NCBI GenBank assembly: GCA_028673005.1
Contig: CM054116.1
Location: 132,595,547 to 132,659,546, forward strand
Source: Tanypteryx hageni
Lineage: Eukaryota > Arthropoda > Insecta > Odonata > Petaluridae
Reading direction: 5' to 3'
DNA: 64,000 bases
The notes beneath the pieces are model-generated. The model made no database searches. It saw only the letters and a program-made list of their open reading frames with translations, and had not been told where the DNA came from. Every line of letters begins with the position of its first letter. Position 1 is the first letter of the stretch. Shown piece by piece: positions 12,001-26,600 of the stretch. The position numbers and the translations under genes were made by a program.

Positions 12001-13107
12001 CCTAAATGAAAAATATGTAAATCGATAAAATATTTTTATGAATACATATGATGAAAAAGGTAAATGAAAATTTTTAATTCCCTCTAATTTACTACAACGT
12101 GATTTAGGACTATACTTAACGATTATATTTCTCTCCTGCCTTGATCGATCTCTTTAACAGTGACTTTCTTGCATTAAAATTATAACGATATGCATTCTTT
12201 ATGAATTGTTTTGTAAATATTAAACCTGCATTAAGGAGAATATCTAACGTAAGACATTACTAAGGGTAAAGTGTTTACGATAGTCGCAGGTAGGTGTTGT
12301 AGTGATGGCAACAAAAAAAATAGTGCTTTACATATCTCAAACAAAACATTATATGGAAAATGTTTCAAACATAGGTTATTGAAAATGAAATTTCCTACAA
12401 CTTTTATTCCAATACATATATACACTCATCAAATATTAAACCAAATATTTCAAAAGAATCTGATGTGGCCGCCACATTACTTTCTCCATGACTAATATTT
12501 CGAAAAATTACAAACAGTGGTTGTGGCAGCTAAAAAATATGGTTTTTAAAAATGTTTCGAACAAATGTTGTAGAATATTCAATTTCCTGCAACATTTATA
12601 TACCCATACATATACCCATTGATATAAAATTTCCAAAATTTTGACAGTTTATATTTATCAAAGCTTTCACTTTGTTAAAATCTAATACAACAATGCATTT
12701 AATATTGAATTCACATACACATAACATTTAAAAGACAAAAGTAATCAATTAAAATCTTTTTTAACACTTAGAATATACCTAATCATACTTTTAATTCAAA
12801 GTTTAGTATAAAAATTTAGGTCTGTGCGGGACCTTCTACTAGAAAGTGTAGTTAAATTGAGATGTGCTAGTATATCATTATAGGAAATATCGACCAGTGA
12901 AATTACCATTTTAAATGGCAATCGATCTCAGAAATTTCTGCTGGACTCATTCCATCATGTGGGAGTCCATTTCATAATATGGGCTCCAATTGACTGAACA
13001 ATACTCCAGCTGACTGCGGACACACAGCAGTGACAGCAAATAAATTAGTAAAATCAGTTGTATTCCTGCATATAAATCCAAGAGATTCCATTGCTGCATT
13101 TGAAATA
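9076..13107. other. Intergenic DNA, unit 1, no recognised gene
   Basis: AT-rich sequence with only short, unconvincing ORFs. The part at about 12240-12680 contains two related segments (tttcctacaacttttattcc and tttcctgcaacatttatata) and gtggcagctaaaaaatatgg. These resemble 53880-54010 outside the array, so it is probably an old dispersed repeat. The unit 2 counterpart is about 29421-33455. Confidence 0.5.
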
Positions 13108-14180
13108 TAGTAGAAGCCCTCATAACTGACCTTCGCTTAACCGACTCGCTTGATTAACTGATGTTTTATGCCCCTAGGTCTGAAATCCACAGTCGAGTGC
13201 AACATTTTACATAAAACGACTAGTTTAAAAGAGTTTAAACCATTCCTTTCCTTACGCATGAATCTCACGAGTTGTTCTTTGTGCTAAAATGTTTCTCATT
13301 ACATAGTAATCCAGTCTAGTACGCATCTGCTGTCAGTTGTCCCACATACTAGTACTGTTCATTGTTATTTTAGTTATGATATTTAATCAATATAAAATTA
13401 TGTATATATATATTATATATTCATATTTATTTATAGGATATGGGTGAGATAAGAAAGAGAGTGGTTGTTTCCATGAAAACTAAGCTTGATGCTCTGGAGA
13501 GAATTGATAGGGGTGTGTCAGTAAGACAAATTTCTGTGGAATTAGGTGTTGGAGAGACAACTGTGAAAGACTGGGAATAAAAGCTTGAATCAAGAATGAT
13601 TTTGCAGTCAGATTGCAACACAAGTGTCTTTATCTTCCCATTCAACATTAAAGAAATCAAAATTGGAAATTTTAGAAGATGCATTATGGCTGTGGTTTAT
13701 GCAAGAAAGACATCATGGAATTTCAATCAGTGGATCCATACACAAGGAAAAGGACCTAACCCTAAATAAAAAAATTGGTGGTGCGCAGAAATTTACTGCA
13801 AGTAATGGATGGCTTGGACGTTGGAAAAAACGTCATGGTATCCATGTATTAATCATCACTGGAGAGAAGTTATCGTCTGATCAGCATGCTGCTCAAAAAT
13901 TTCTGCAGGATTTAAGAGAGCTTATCGACCAAGATAAATCAGTTGGAGGACAACTCTGCAATATAGACGAAACAGGTCTAAATTACAAAATGTTACCAAC
14001 AAAAACGATGGCAAAAAAGGATGAGCCTGCAGCATCAGGATACAAATAATCCAAAGAAAGACTCATGTAGCTGCCTGCAGCAATGCAGCTGGAACTCACA
14101 AATTGCCACATTTATTGTTGGTAAATCAAAAAATCCCAGAGATTTTAAAAGTATAAATCGTTTGTCTTCACCAGTTTACT
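13108..14180 (+). pseudogene. Tigger/pogo transposase remnant, unit 1
   Basis: After a terminus-like start (tagaagccctcataactgacc), the + strand encodes MGEIRKRVVVSMKTKLDALE and then RQISVELGVGETTVKDWE. This is a pipsqueak-type helix-turn-helix, broken by a stop at 13578. A second frame (13624-14049) contains the CENP-B-type DNA-binding domain (ASNGWLGRWKKRHGI) and the first catalytic block NIDETGLNYKMLP with its aspartate. The later DDE region and right terminus are missing. The element is inactive and lies between array genes. Confidence 0.83.
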
Positions 14181-14507
14181 ACCACTACTACTAATTGAGT
14201 CACACCACAAGAGTGTAGATTAACTGTGTGAGAATACTGGTATTGTGGTATTATGTAACTTGGAGTAGGATATACACTGGAAAGATGTGCATCAAAGAGA
14301 TTAGCAAATTCCTGAAATGAACATAATACCACAATCTACTTGTATTCGATGGAATGGAATCTTGAACACAACTAGTATAGGAGAGGTAACAAACTTTTGA
14401 CAATGAGTCCCATTTAGCATGAAGAGATGCAAAAGAATTGTAATCTACACCAGATCTACTTATTTTAAGCTTCTTGTGGGTTATTTTCTTATCATATATT
14501 AATGAAA

Positions 14508-15420
14508 TTAATTTTTACTAAACCAGTTGGGTAAGTGGGATGATCCATTCTCGTGTAAAATTTCAGGAACATACAGATTAATGGTATTATTTTCAAAATC
14601 ATAAAAATAACAAACAGAATCATCTAATTGTTTTTCAGTCAATATAAACCAATCTATAGAGATAAAGTAATCTATCATTGCAGAATATTTTCCTTTGCTA
14701 AAGTTGACAGTTTCAAAATTAATATCTACACGTGGGGATACACCTACATGAAGATCACATAAGAGGAGGATGATAGGCATTACACGGCAAAAGTCACATC
14801 AACATCATAAGCACTGTTCAATGAGCACTTTTTAATATCTGTTAAACACAAATCCAGAATCTCGCCATATTGCTTGGTAACTAAGTTTTTTGTACAAAAT
14901 TCAGATATTGGCAGTGAGGTAAACTTCAGGAAAGAATGTTGAGCAATTATTACCTGGCAAATTGAATCGCCAAACATAAGCGAATGAGTGTCTGTACACA
15001 AATATGCAAGACGTTTTACTTCTTCGCGATATTTTTGGTATATGCCTTGGTCAGATTTGGGAGGAATGTAAACACATCATTAAATAGTTTAAGAGATGGA
15101 GATGACACCATGAGAAAATTGTATCCAATGTTACACGAGGATGTAGCTTAAAGTTGATAAGATTTTAACATAAAATCAACACCAATTAGCACTCCACCTT
15201 CCCTTTTCTTAATACTTGTACAATCACTGCAATCAGTTCTCTAAATTTTATAAATAAAAAGTGCCTATTGGGAATCCCATATATCGCGTGTTTGCCAAGT
15301 CTCATAGAATAATATGATATCACACTCGATATTAACAGCTGAAATACGCATGTCCTTTAATTTTGTCCGCAAACCGCGGACATTCTGATAGTATGCGGAA
15401 ATATTAGTTACAAATTTCTT
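14508..15420 (-). pseudogene. LINE endonuclease-domain remnant, unit 1
   Basis: The minus strand begins NISAYYQNVRGLRTKLKDMR and continues ECDIILFYETWQTRDIWDS. The YYQNVRGLRTK...ETW motif opens the apurinic-type endonuclease domain of jockey/CR1-like non-LTR retrotransposons. Further on it reads KREGGVLIGVDF, then KQYGEILDLCLTDIKKCS, and finally NLYVPEILHENGSSHLPNWFSKN, the linker before reverse transcriptase. Several frameshifts and stops interrupt it, and the reverse transcriptase is absent. It differs from the LINE 3' fragment in intron 4 only in covering another part of the protein; whether they are one family is unknown. Confidence 0.8.
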
Positions 15421-15424
15421 AAAT

Positions 15425-16520
15425 GTTTATCTATCACTATTTTGGGAACAAAGGAGTAATCTCCGCTCTTCATAACATTTTTATAATGACGACAGTTCAT
15501 TGATTTTAGTAGGATTGTCGATGTAATTATTTAATTTTGAGTCATGTTCTATTCCAGGCGATATTTTAAGCATGTAAACAATTTTAAAAAATCTTTCCAC
15601 CGTATATATGAAAATAGTTTTTAACTTGAACGAGAATTTCTAAATTTACTTAAAGTTCCTTTAAAAATGAAACCAAAAGGAATGTATGATTTCATAAATA
15701 AATTTAAAGTTATTTTGATGCATACAATATCAACAAAATAAACATTAAAGAAAGACTAAAATAGTATAAAATTCTAGATATCGTACAAGGAGACGCTACG
15801 GACTGTAACTCACAGATTCGGTTCATCTTCTACCAGTGGAGAGTGTTGTTCAATATCTATAAGAATACCTTTTCGGAATTTCGAACCAATGGCTTTAACT
15901 TTAAGAGAAATAATTAATTAAAAAGTGCAAAAAAATGGACCGATTTTCAAATGCTTGTAACTTCGCTATCTCTGGAGTCTCTATGCTAGAGATAACGCTT
16001 AACATAAATCTCGCGTCCCGTACTTTTGGCATTCGAGACTCCCGCTTGCGAATTTTCTTCTCCTGCAAAATGTCCTTTTCCCTACAGCTTTTTATATCCC
16101 AATCTTCAGAAAGTAATTGAACACTTCTAATTTCTTTACGCAGGGGAATTACTTTTAATTAATTAATAATTATCGCTCAATTTTATCTGGTAATTAAAAT
16201 TAAGCATATTATTTTTGTAAGCCATTAGCAGCATTGTCATTTTAAAACAATAAAAAACTTGTCGGAATAATTTAAAGTTAAAAAGAATAATATTACCTTT
16301 ATGATTCACTACGTCACTCATTATGGAAACTCCTCCCGTAGTGGAGTGTGTTTAACAGTAAGGCAATAAATAACACATCAAACAGCCACTTGATTTAAAC
16401 TCTCATACGAGACCGTTTCATTGTGTCAAACACTGGAAAAATCTTCGGTACTTGTCCTGTGAGATAATTCCCTTCCTTCCTTCATAATTCGCACATTATA
16501 CAGAGGAACCGAAAAGCTGT
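15425..16520. other. Intergenic DNA between LINE remnant and SINE, unit 1
   Basis: AT-rich sequence with no supported gene. It may include degraded 5' LINE sequence next to the remnant. The unit 2 counterpart is 35775-36870. Confidence 0.4.
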
Positions 16521-16529
16521 CACACACTC

Positions 16530-16830
16530 GGTGGAAATCTTTTCCTACTTGGGCCGAGCTCCCAAGGATAGCTTTCGTTGCGAAAATTGAAGTCCCGGGT
16601 TTGATTCCGGGGAATATCCTTCCAATTTGATTTACATGGGAAATCTGAAACCCACCGAGCAGGGAAATTTTCTCTTGCACATTAAAATATCTTAGAATTG
16701 TAATATCGGAGCTGGATTTGCACCGTTCTCTGAGAGAAGGAATGGAGATTCTAATTTTTATCATAAAACGCTGCTTATCCATCTTATTTCTTCGAATTTC
16801 GCGTAAATACTGCCGTTTTTATCACTCATT
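16530..16830 (+). mobile_element. tRNA-derived SINE, upstream of gene copy A
   Basis: It contains a B-box-like gggtttgattcc near 16597 and the shared body (tttacatgggaaatctgaaa, acattaaaatatcttagaattgtaat). Its tail, aatttcgcgtaaatactg...tatcactcattacg, also follows the SINE at 51640-51945. It ends about 750 bp before the gene's X-box. Confidence 0.7.
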
Positions 16831-17586
16831 ACGAGGGTGTAGCCATATGAACAACTATTGATGGACTCGGATTCGGAATAGTCTAATAAATACACGTATT
16901 GTTTCTGTCGAACGAAAATACGCGTGTTCAATTTAATATCCCGTTCGAATGTATTTGTCATATTTTATAACGTTCAATTATGAAATTTGAGAACACAAGG
17001 AGCAACATATCTGCGGTGATTTTAATGCTATTAGAGCCAATATATGTAGGTATTAAATAAATGATTAAATGGAAAGCTCGCATCGTTAGTTCTGTTTGGG
17101 TCGTCTTATTATTATGTTATGCAGAGACATACTTTTCCTTCCTGTTTGTTGTTGCCAACGAAAACAATCTTCGTAACCCATGAAGTAAACAAGATCTAAT
17201 TGTAAGTAATAACTTTTATTTTCTTTATCGCGCCTACTGAACATATTGATTGAAAGGAAATGGATTATTCAGGACGAAGAAGTGAACTAAAATACGTGTA
17301 GTTTCGTTACGTTTACCTACACTCAGCTTTTGTAAGTCAAAAGACATAAATAATTTACGACGAAGGAATGAGCGTGAGTGTAAAGATTAACGTACTTCAT
17401 CTCAAGTGAGGTATGTATGAGTTAAATAATAATTCAATTTTCGATTGTTCTATCGCAAATTCTGTATTTCTTTGGCATCGCTTCTGATATGTCCTTTAGC
17501 AGTGCTTAGAATTTAAATTTATCTTGTTTTCTAAATTGATTATGTCAAACAATGGAGGCTTATTTCTTGTGTCGTCTCTGTTGGCC

Positions 17587-17600
17587 GTTACCGTGGAAAC
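17587..17600 (+). promoter_or_regulatory. X-box-like RFX site upstream of gene copy A
   Basis: The 14-mer gttaccgtggaaac matches the ciliary-gene X-box consensus RYYNYYATRRNRAC at 13 of 14 positions; the mismatch is G for A at position 7. It ends 58 bases before the predicted ATG, within the usual promoter-proximal range for X-boxes in ciliary genes. A weaker partial match (gttgccaacgaaaac) lies near 17150. Activity is inferred only. Confidence 0.45.
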
Positions 17601-17658
17601 CACACGATTCAGAACTAGTTCATTCTTGTTGAAAAAACTAAAGAAGACGGAGCGGAAT

Positions 17659-20600
17659 ATGAGCGGGAGAGGTAATTAACTTGTTTTTCACCAATATTAT
17701 TAAAAATCTGGCATATTTCACAACTCGGAACGTAGCCTGGCTCAGTTGATTAGTGGAATTTTAATTAAATGCATGGTTACTTGTCGTTGCAATCAACGAT
17801 CGCTATTCTAGCCCTAATTTCATCGGTACATTTTGATTCTCTCGTTATCATGCTAGCAAGGTGCTTTACTTTACGATCTGAAACTGGTTCCGATGGCTTT
17901 CCAACTTACGTTCAAGTTATTCCTTTCTCCATATCCAAATCAACTTGGATTTTTTCTCATTCGTTTCCTAGGATAATTTTGCTTATTTAACCTTAGCTGT
18001 GTCCGTCCGTCTTTCGAAGCATTCGTCCTCGCTACAAAGACTAACTATTAATGCATACACAACCAGTAAATTACTCATATAATCCTATCTCCTACAACAT
18101 CTTTCTTAGCTTGAAACCATCAAAGTAGGTTTACGGGTTAATACAAACTATAGTTTTAAGAAATACTTTTCCTTTTGACAATCTTTGAATAGTTCAAAAT
18201 GTAAAAGAAAGAGCAAAGCCGTCGACATACGTTAAATCCGAAATTCTTTTCTCATTTGTGTCGGCAGATTTTTATGATGAGTTAGCGAACGATGTTGCCC
18301 TAGGGCTGGCAATTTTTTTATCCTGCCTGCTCCTGGCGTTCTGGGTATGGGAGGTCATTAGGCGGTACTGCGTCGGGCGCAGAAGAAGATGGAATGTTGA
18401 AGACGGCGTGCCCGACGTGGTGCATGATACCGCCAATTTGCCTGTAAGTATAATACGCGTATACTTGCGATTACATTCTTCTTCTTCTCTTATCGTATAA
18501 ACCCTTCTAGTGGGTTATTTTATGTTGTTATTAACAAAAATGTTTCTGCTCTGATCCGCCTTCGGATCCCAAAGTATCATTTATGTATTTATTTATATAT
18601 ATTGAGAAACTTCGTCAACCTCACTTCATATCTACATAATTACGTCAACTCATCTTGTTGTTTTCTAATTCAGAATGAAGAGATTCCACGAGGAATCCTC
18701 AAAAAACATCAGGACCAGCAACACGTGAGTGTTTATCACCATGTTCTGATTTTTCTGCATATACATATTTACTCTGATGCATGAGTGGTGATGGTGCCAG
18801 TCATAGATGAAAATCTTTTTCTCTCTCAAAGATTTTAATGTATTAAATTATAGCTCACTTCCCAAAACTTGTTAAGATTGATAAGATTGTTAGTATGTCA
18901 GCTGATACTACCAATAGGTAGTAACATTGGTGGGGATTGCCATCCCGGAGGGATTTTCTAATCCCGGGGTTACGGGATTGTGATTTTTTCAATCCCGGGA
19001 TCGAGGAAAAGTGGTGGGAAATGAAAAACACACAATATTTTTAAACAATAATTTTGATCCATACACAGAAATGAAATCATCATATGCAGTTATGGAAGTA
19101 ATATCAAGTTTTCACAAAATTTAAGTAACGTCAATGAAAATAACTTTTTATCAGCAGGTAAAACTAAAATCAAACACGTATTTTTGGAGAAAATGTAAAG
19201 GAAATTTAAATAACTAAAGTAGCAATTGTTGCGGTATCTTAAATTAAATTAAATGGGTTGCATTTATGTAAATTAAACGGTACTAATAGATTAAGGTTCT
19301 CCTCACTTAAAAGCTATTCACAAATTTCTGAAGTACGCCCTTAAAAAACAAAGTGCATCAAATGTCGGGTCACTCATTCTTGATCTGTATTTATTGCACA
19401 GCATCCCTGCTGATGAAAAAGCCCTTTCTGATTCTACACTAGTAGGAGGAATAGCTAGCAACTGCTGGTAAAGAAACTGCAGATTTTCTCATTTACGTCC
19501 ATTTTCACGGAAATCCTTTTGCTAGATCATTTGAATTATAGCAGGAGGATTATTTCTTGAGAGTAACTAAACATTGGGTAATGACCGAATCGAGTTCTTT
19601 CTTTAACTTCTCTGAATATGATGTACCAGTCTCAAAACGTTCAGATGCTGCCGTTCGCTTAGTGTGTAAGTCATCATTTATAGATCGGCTTCTTGATGCT
19701 GATGAAACTTGCTCTTCTTTCTTGTGCAGTGGTTCACATGTTTTACTAATATTACAATAACATGTACTCGGGTTTTCTGTAACAAACATTTTTATGTTCG
19801 CTAGTGATGGCACAGAAAATATATTATCACGAGCCTGTGACCCGTACTGAAGATACCTCAATACCCCTGATAACTTTGTTCGTCTCTTCATTATTTGATT
19901 TTTCATATTATGTCCTAACTCTGTATTCACATCATTCAGTTTCTTCATCATGATTTCCAACGCTGTCTCACGCGTCAAAAGATTTGCATCTCTTCGGCAA
20001 AGAGCTTCCATAGCAATTTTCGCTGGCTGCAGTGTTGCAAAAATAGAAGAAGCAAGTTCATGTTCACTCTCACTAAATGATATATCGGAATTCAGATCGA
20101 TTCATTATGCAGGTTTTAAGCAATATAAAACGTTCGATCATTTCAACTAAACTGTTCCAGCGAGTTCTTATATCCATAACAAGTGATTTTTCCTCACCCT
20201 ATTGTTCGATTACATATTTCTGAAGGAATCTCTCGTTTTTTGCGAGTGATTTTCTGAAGAGAAGAACAGTTTTCCTTATTTTTTTAATCAATAACTCAAT
20301 GTTTGTTTCTGATAGTTTGTACGCACCTCCGCCTTCAAACGAATCATCTTCGTCTGTTTCATCACTCGAGGAAAAGGATTCATCACTTGATTCATGTCCT
20401 TCCGATTCCGCGAATTCCATTTCTTCTTGATAATATTCATTCTTCTTTAGGTTTGCCACACCCCAAAGGATATTTTTCATTTTTTTCGTTGTTCTTATTT
20501 TCCAAGAATGATGACATATCATAAACTCAGATAAAAAGCAGTAATTCTCATTGAATTCCAACGACTTATATATTTTATTATACATCAAATACAATTTAAT

Positions 20601-23600
20601 AGTTGGCGCCACCTGATAGCAAAAGCAAATATGTCAATCCCGAAATCCCGGGATTTAGGTTTACCTAATCCCGAGATTTCGGGATAGAAATTTTGGACGG
20701 GATCCCGGGACTGCAATCCCTAAACATTGGAGGTGCAAAAAGTACAGGTTCGAAGAATCTTTTCCGGAAATTATCGGACAACTGTAGTAGAACATTTGTG
20801 GGGATCCGTTGCACGGAACACATTTACATTAAAACGGTCTGTGGAAGTTGGTATTGTAAAAATATTCAGATTTGTTCATATGGACACGGTACGAGTGGAG
20901 ACACTGAAATCATTTTGTGATTTTAACGACGAATTTTGTCGCATACGAGCACAAGATTTCTGAGACTTATGCTTACTCTTGAAAGAATAAATACTAAAAA
21001 TGGTTCAACAGCTTATTTTTTTATCAGTTGAAAATGCACCCGTTATTCTTCCGAAATTTGCCGAAGATCCTAAGTCAGCACTTTGGTTCTAGTTCTTACA
21101 CAATGTTGATGCCATTTCCAAAATGGAGGGGAAGCCGCATGTGAATTTTTGCGCATGTATAAGAATTTGGAAGAGAAAGAAATCTAAGTTATTTCCGCCC
21201 AAAGTGAAAGAATTGGAGAGGAAAAGTGCTAACGATGGTACAGCCTTCCCTCGTTTGACGAACTTAATTCGTTCCACGAAAACTGTTCGTCAGGCGAAAA
21301 CTCGTAAAACAAAGATTATTTTCCCATTGCATCGTCAAACGGTAGTTCGTAAAACGAGGGAAGGTGCATTCATTCATCCATCCATCAAGATGATCCAATC
21401 CAATTAAGTAAAGGACGCAAATTGGATGCACTCGAACAGCTAGAGATAATTATTTGTAAAGACTCGCCCCTCTTAAATAAATACCTTTTCCACAATCATT
21501 CGGCTCTATTTAGCTTACCGAATATTTTTTTAATACTTTGTATGAACATTGTTGTCTTTGGCCCTTTTACCAAGTTTTCGTAACTTTTTGTAACATTTGG
21601 CTAGTATGATGCTTTCGCCTTCGTTTCCCAACCGCTCATTCAATTACCTTAATCACCTGATGATGCTGCGATCGTAGTGAAAACGGTCGTGTTTAAATTT
21701 AAATTTGTGGAAACTACAAAGTCATTTTTTCATTATTACATATTGGAAATTATGTGACTCAGCACTTGGGCAAAAGAAATATTTTATGGAACTGTAAAAT
21801 AATTTTATTTTTCTGAGATTTGAATAAGCTTTGTTACTTTTTGTTTCATTAAATTGTAAATTTTTTTGAGAAACTTAATAAACTTCATTTCATGACTACG
21901 TATTGGTTTTAAGTCATCCTGATGTTTTGCTCTTCAGGCTGAAGAGCAGGCGCATGACCCCTCCTCTCCTCACTTCAGACGTAGTCAACCGCCGGGAAAA
22001 CACGTGAGTGTTACCCTATTTATATGGTTAATCTATATATGTCTGTGTAATAATAAAACAAAAGATACATAATTATATAGTCAACAACAAAACATTAGTT
22101 CTCCTATCAAAAGATTGAAAATATAAATAACAATTATCTGTTGAATTGCATTTATGTTCTTTGTAATGTTTAGATGCTTCTACCAGCTTCCTTAGTAGAC
22201 CATTTTTTCCCCAGGTCAGATTTTGCGACGAGGTGACCGCGTCAAATGGCAATGGACACGCAGAATTGGTAAATTTTCATTCAAGTATCTTATTGCGCCG
22301 CCCCAGCTCGCTGCTCGCAACAATTCCGTAATGACGTTTGGCGGACGTTCTGCCTGCTAACATTCTTGCAGCTTCACATTAGCAAAGTATTTCAATCAAG
22401 TTCGATAAATCAAAATTCATTCTTTACCTTTTTGCGAAAAAATCTTTTTAGGATTAATTTTTAATTATTTTATTACGATGGTGGCCTGAGTCGCGCGCGG
22501 ACATTTTGACAGCATGGGAAAATTTTGCCCGTTTAAAAAATAAAATACCATTTGCGAATAGGTTTAGTAAATGTTTGCCAGTAAATATGTAATACTTCTC
22601 ATAACCAGCGACTTCAGCGAGGGCCAAAACGAGTATAGTGGAGCGAGGGGTTGTCGCGTGTAGCCCATGGAGCGGATGTAAACGGCTTGTGCACCATCGG
22701 CGCCAAAGTTGGAGAATCTAGTAAAACTTAAAAAACGTGTTAAAATTTGCACCGGCACCGATATTACAATTCTAAGATATTTTGATACGCTAGAGAAAAC
22801 TGCCCTGCACCACGGTTTTCGGATTTCCCATGTAAATCAAATGGGAAGGATAATAGATCCTGGAATCGAACCCGAGACGTTCAATATTCGAAACAAAAAC
22901 TAACCTCGGGAGCTCGGCTCCGGTAGCGGGAGACTTCCACAAAGTGTCATGAAAAGCGGTCGATTGGTGCAAAAGTTCATAGATAGGGGTTCAAGAGACG
23001 GTCCGGCGTCGGCTGCCGAGGAAGGAGAGACAAGGATGAAGAAGAAGACCTCTCGTTGGAGCCGGACGGGACGGAGGAAAGCGAAAATTCGACAAGTGCG
23101 TTGAGTTATACAGGTTGTAACGCGCCAGGGTTGTGGGGCGCGGCGGGGGGGAGAGTGGGGCCGTCGGGGGCGGGTAGGGCTGTCGTCGTAGGGGGAGGGA
23201 AGGGATGGAGGTCGGGGACCGATTTCGGGGCTTCTTGGGCCTCTGAAAACTCGTGAGGCGATTCCTGGGGGATAGATTTCGTGGGGCAGATCTGTTCGGG
23301 AGGGTCGCTGGGCGTCCAAAGAGGCTGCTGCGAGGTGGGATATTGGCGAAAAAAAATTTTTCGGGGATGGGTGGGCGGGCGGGCGGTGGGTGTGAGATTG
23401 ATTGATTGCAAATGTTTTATTGTTTGGGGAAATTCGTTCCATAGTCTGCAAGCGGTAATAATGATGGAACGCTGAAAATTACTGTCTTGTGATGAGGAAT
23501 AAGGAGTTTATGCCTCCCTCTGGTATTACGGTTATGTACAGTGTCTAAACTCCTGAATTCCGTGGAAAGATAATGTGGATTGTTATAAGTAAGTAATTGG

Positions 23601-26600
23601 TATAGTAAGGAAAGCAATGGAACCGTCTTCGGGACTTCAAATTTAACCAGTTTAGCTTCACGAGTGAATCAGAAATGTGGTTAGGGATTAGGTATAGTTG
23701 AATTTGCTATGTAGGCCAGGGGTCGGGAAGCTGAGGCTTCTGAACCACATGCCTCTCTTTCATGACTTTCCTGCAGCTCCCTACATTAAATCTCTCAATT
23801 AACCCATTATTCCCAAAAACGTTTTTTTTTGCTTATTTTACGAAATTTTTGTATTACTATACATGAAATTGCCTTCTTTGGTAGGTTTTTCTTTTAAGTA
23901 CTAAATGTACAAACTAATTCAATTATTCTTGTTTTGTACACCTTCAAACATGTATATTTTTTTAAACTGCGAACTTGCGAAAAAAAGAATTTGCGTCAAA
24001 AATCTATTAATTTCAAATAGCAAAATTTCAATAAATACAATTTTTCATTCCAGAATAGTTCATATTATAGACCACTTAGCATACACTTTACTTTAGTTTA
24101 ACTAATTTTATGATGCCTGTTACATAGCTTTTAATTTTACAAAAAATGAAATTAACCAATTTTAATTCTAGCACATGTAATTATTTCATATAAAAAACTT
24201 AGGGTAGTGGTTCCCAAACTGTGTGCCGCAGTAGATTTTTATGGGTGCCGCAAAAAAACCTTGTTTAGTACATAAATGAATCAAGGATTTTCATGTGTTG
24301 GTGAGTAATTGGGCATTGAATTTTTTCTAATACATTGATTAAGTGGTAGAAACAATGAATGGATGTGTCCAAAGATTGTAACACCCGTATCTAAAAATAT
24401 AAAAAGCTTGTCACAAGGCTGGTGAGACGCGAAAACCTCTTTACCTTAGAAAGTATGCCGCAACTTAAAAACGCTTGGGAACCACTGATTTAGGGTGTCG
24501 AGGAACATAGCACTCTTTACAAATAAATATTGTCCTCTTGGAACAATGTTTACAATGGCGAAAGCGTGTTGATCCCTTGGTAATTACTTGGTCTCTGACA
24601 TCGCGTTTGATTGAATCCAGTCCGAGCGAAATAGATGCGCGTGGATCTCTCCCAGCGGTCTCTGAGCCATAACGTCGCAAAAGGAACTAAACACATTCCA
24701 TACGAAAATCTAAAATGGAATATTGTTATTCAATTAACTTCTATAAACATACCAACCTTCTTCGCAGGAAACATAGACTGCCCACCCAATAAAAGAACAC
24801 CACCACTTTTTCGTTCAATTAGTTGATCTGTACTGCGCAACATATTGATCATTCACATCAACCCCACACTTATTTAAATAATACTGCTAAAGTAGTGAAA
24901 GGTATTGGTACGGTTGTATTCAATTTCTTGGCTACTGAATAGCGCCTAACATTTTTTAAGAAAGAAAACAAAGTTTTGAAAATAAAAAAAATTGGCAAAA
25001 TATGTGATTAGTATACCTAAAAGGGAAATCTTATCTGCCCAGTGGCAACATTTGTTGCCACCTTAGTTTGGTGTCCAACTACGGTGGTGAAAAAAAATAT
25101 TTCTAGATCGTTATTTTTTCATGTTAACTCTTACACAATGTAGAATTTACAAATAGAAGGAGAGAGAGAGAGATTATAATAAAACTTTTACGGAAATTAT
25201 ATTCTACTTAGGGTAGAAAGATGACAAGAGGCCAAGAGAAATGGACGAACATAAAGAAACATTTGAAATTATTGTTTAAACGGTATGGAAACAAAAATAA
25301 CGCGGGCATTGAATATTTATTATTGAATAAATTGAGATTATAAAAAATATAACAACATTTTCAGGTCGCTCTAATGAAAAGAAGAATAATTCTAAATTGC
25401 TTGGTAACAATTGTTGCCTCGGACAGATATGGGTTAAAACTAAAACTAAATTGGCTTCGTTAATAATCTTAATAAAAATTGCGGAAAAATAAAAAGATGG
25501 GCCTATTATTAGAAGAACCGTTTTTTAAACAGTTATAGTCGCAAAACGTGAAACGACGGCAAGACTAATGGGGGATGGGGTGGATGATCGCCCCCGTCAT
25601 CCCCCGTGGATCCGCCAATAACTGCTGCTCTTCTTATGTTACGCGTTATTCATTACTTGAAAAAGTGTCTCTTCTTGTGAGAAAGGTTGCCGACGTCTGT
25701 CCTAGGCGGCCGCCTAGATCGCCTGGCCCTATATTCGCCCCTGGCCATCAGCATTATTATATCCGATTAAAGCACTTCTAATACGGTTTTTTGTATCTAC
25801 TATGTCATTCAACCATTATCTATAATATACTGCCGTGGTTTCGCCATGCCGTCTGCCCCTCTGTCTGTCTGTCGGTCGGTCTGTTCGCTGTTCTAGAGCC
25901 CAAACGCGTACATAAAATCGAATCATATCTCGTATTTGGGCAATATATCATCTTTTTCAGACCCCTTTTTCAGAAAAGTGACATTGCACAAAAATAAAGG
26001 GTAGTTTATTCATCACGATTTTTAGAAACATTTTATTTACTCAGAAATGGCTGGAGGGAATTTTATTAAAATCTATCCAATTGTAGATCCTGATGTCACA
26101 ATTAATACTGCTTAATCCATATGACTCTTACAGTCACTATATGCCTTCCAGTGATATTACAATCTACGCTAAGCGACCTTACCTAAGCCCTATGACGCCA
26201 CGCCTTCGCCGAGATCCACTCTAAATCTTACTACAGCATTACGGTTAAACTAAATCGAATGATATCTGACATTAGTTGATGATATCATTCATAAAAGACA
26301 TTCTGAAGACATGAACGATATTTCGCAACAATTAAGGGTACTTTATTTTCGATATTTTAAAACCAAATCTTACTATAGCCTTACGGTTAAACTAAATCGA
26401 ATTGTATCTCATATTAGTGGATAATGTCGTTCATAAAAGACATTCTGGAGAGATGAACTATATTGCGCAACAAATAAGTGTACTTTTTTGTAGGATATTT
26501 TTAAAGATTTACTCAACAATTGCTACAAGGATTTCGATTACATCCACCTTATCGTACAGTCTTGTGTCACAAATAATACTAACGAAGCCATATATCCCAA

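Noticed and set aside
13427..13684. 85-codon minus-strand ORF
   Set aside because: Antisense to the Tigger helix-turn-helix segment, which is the recognisable frame.
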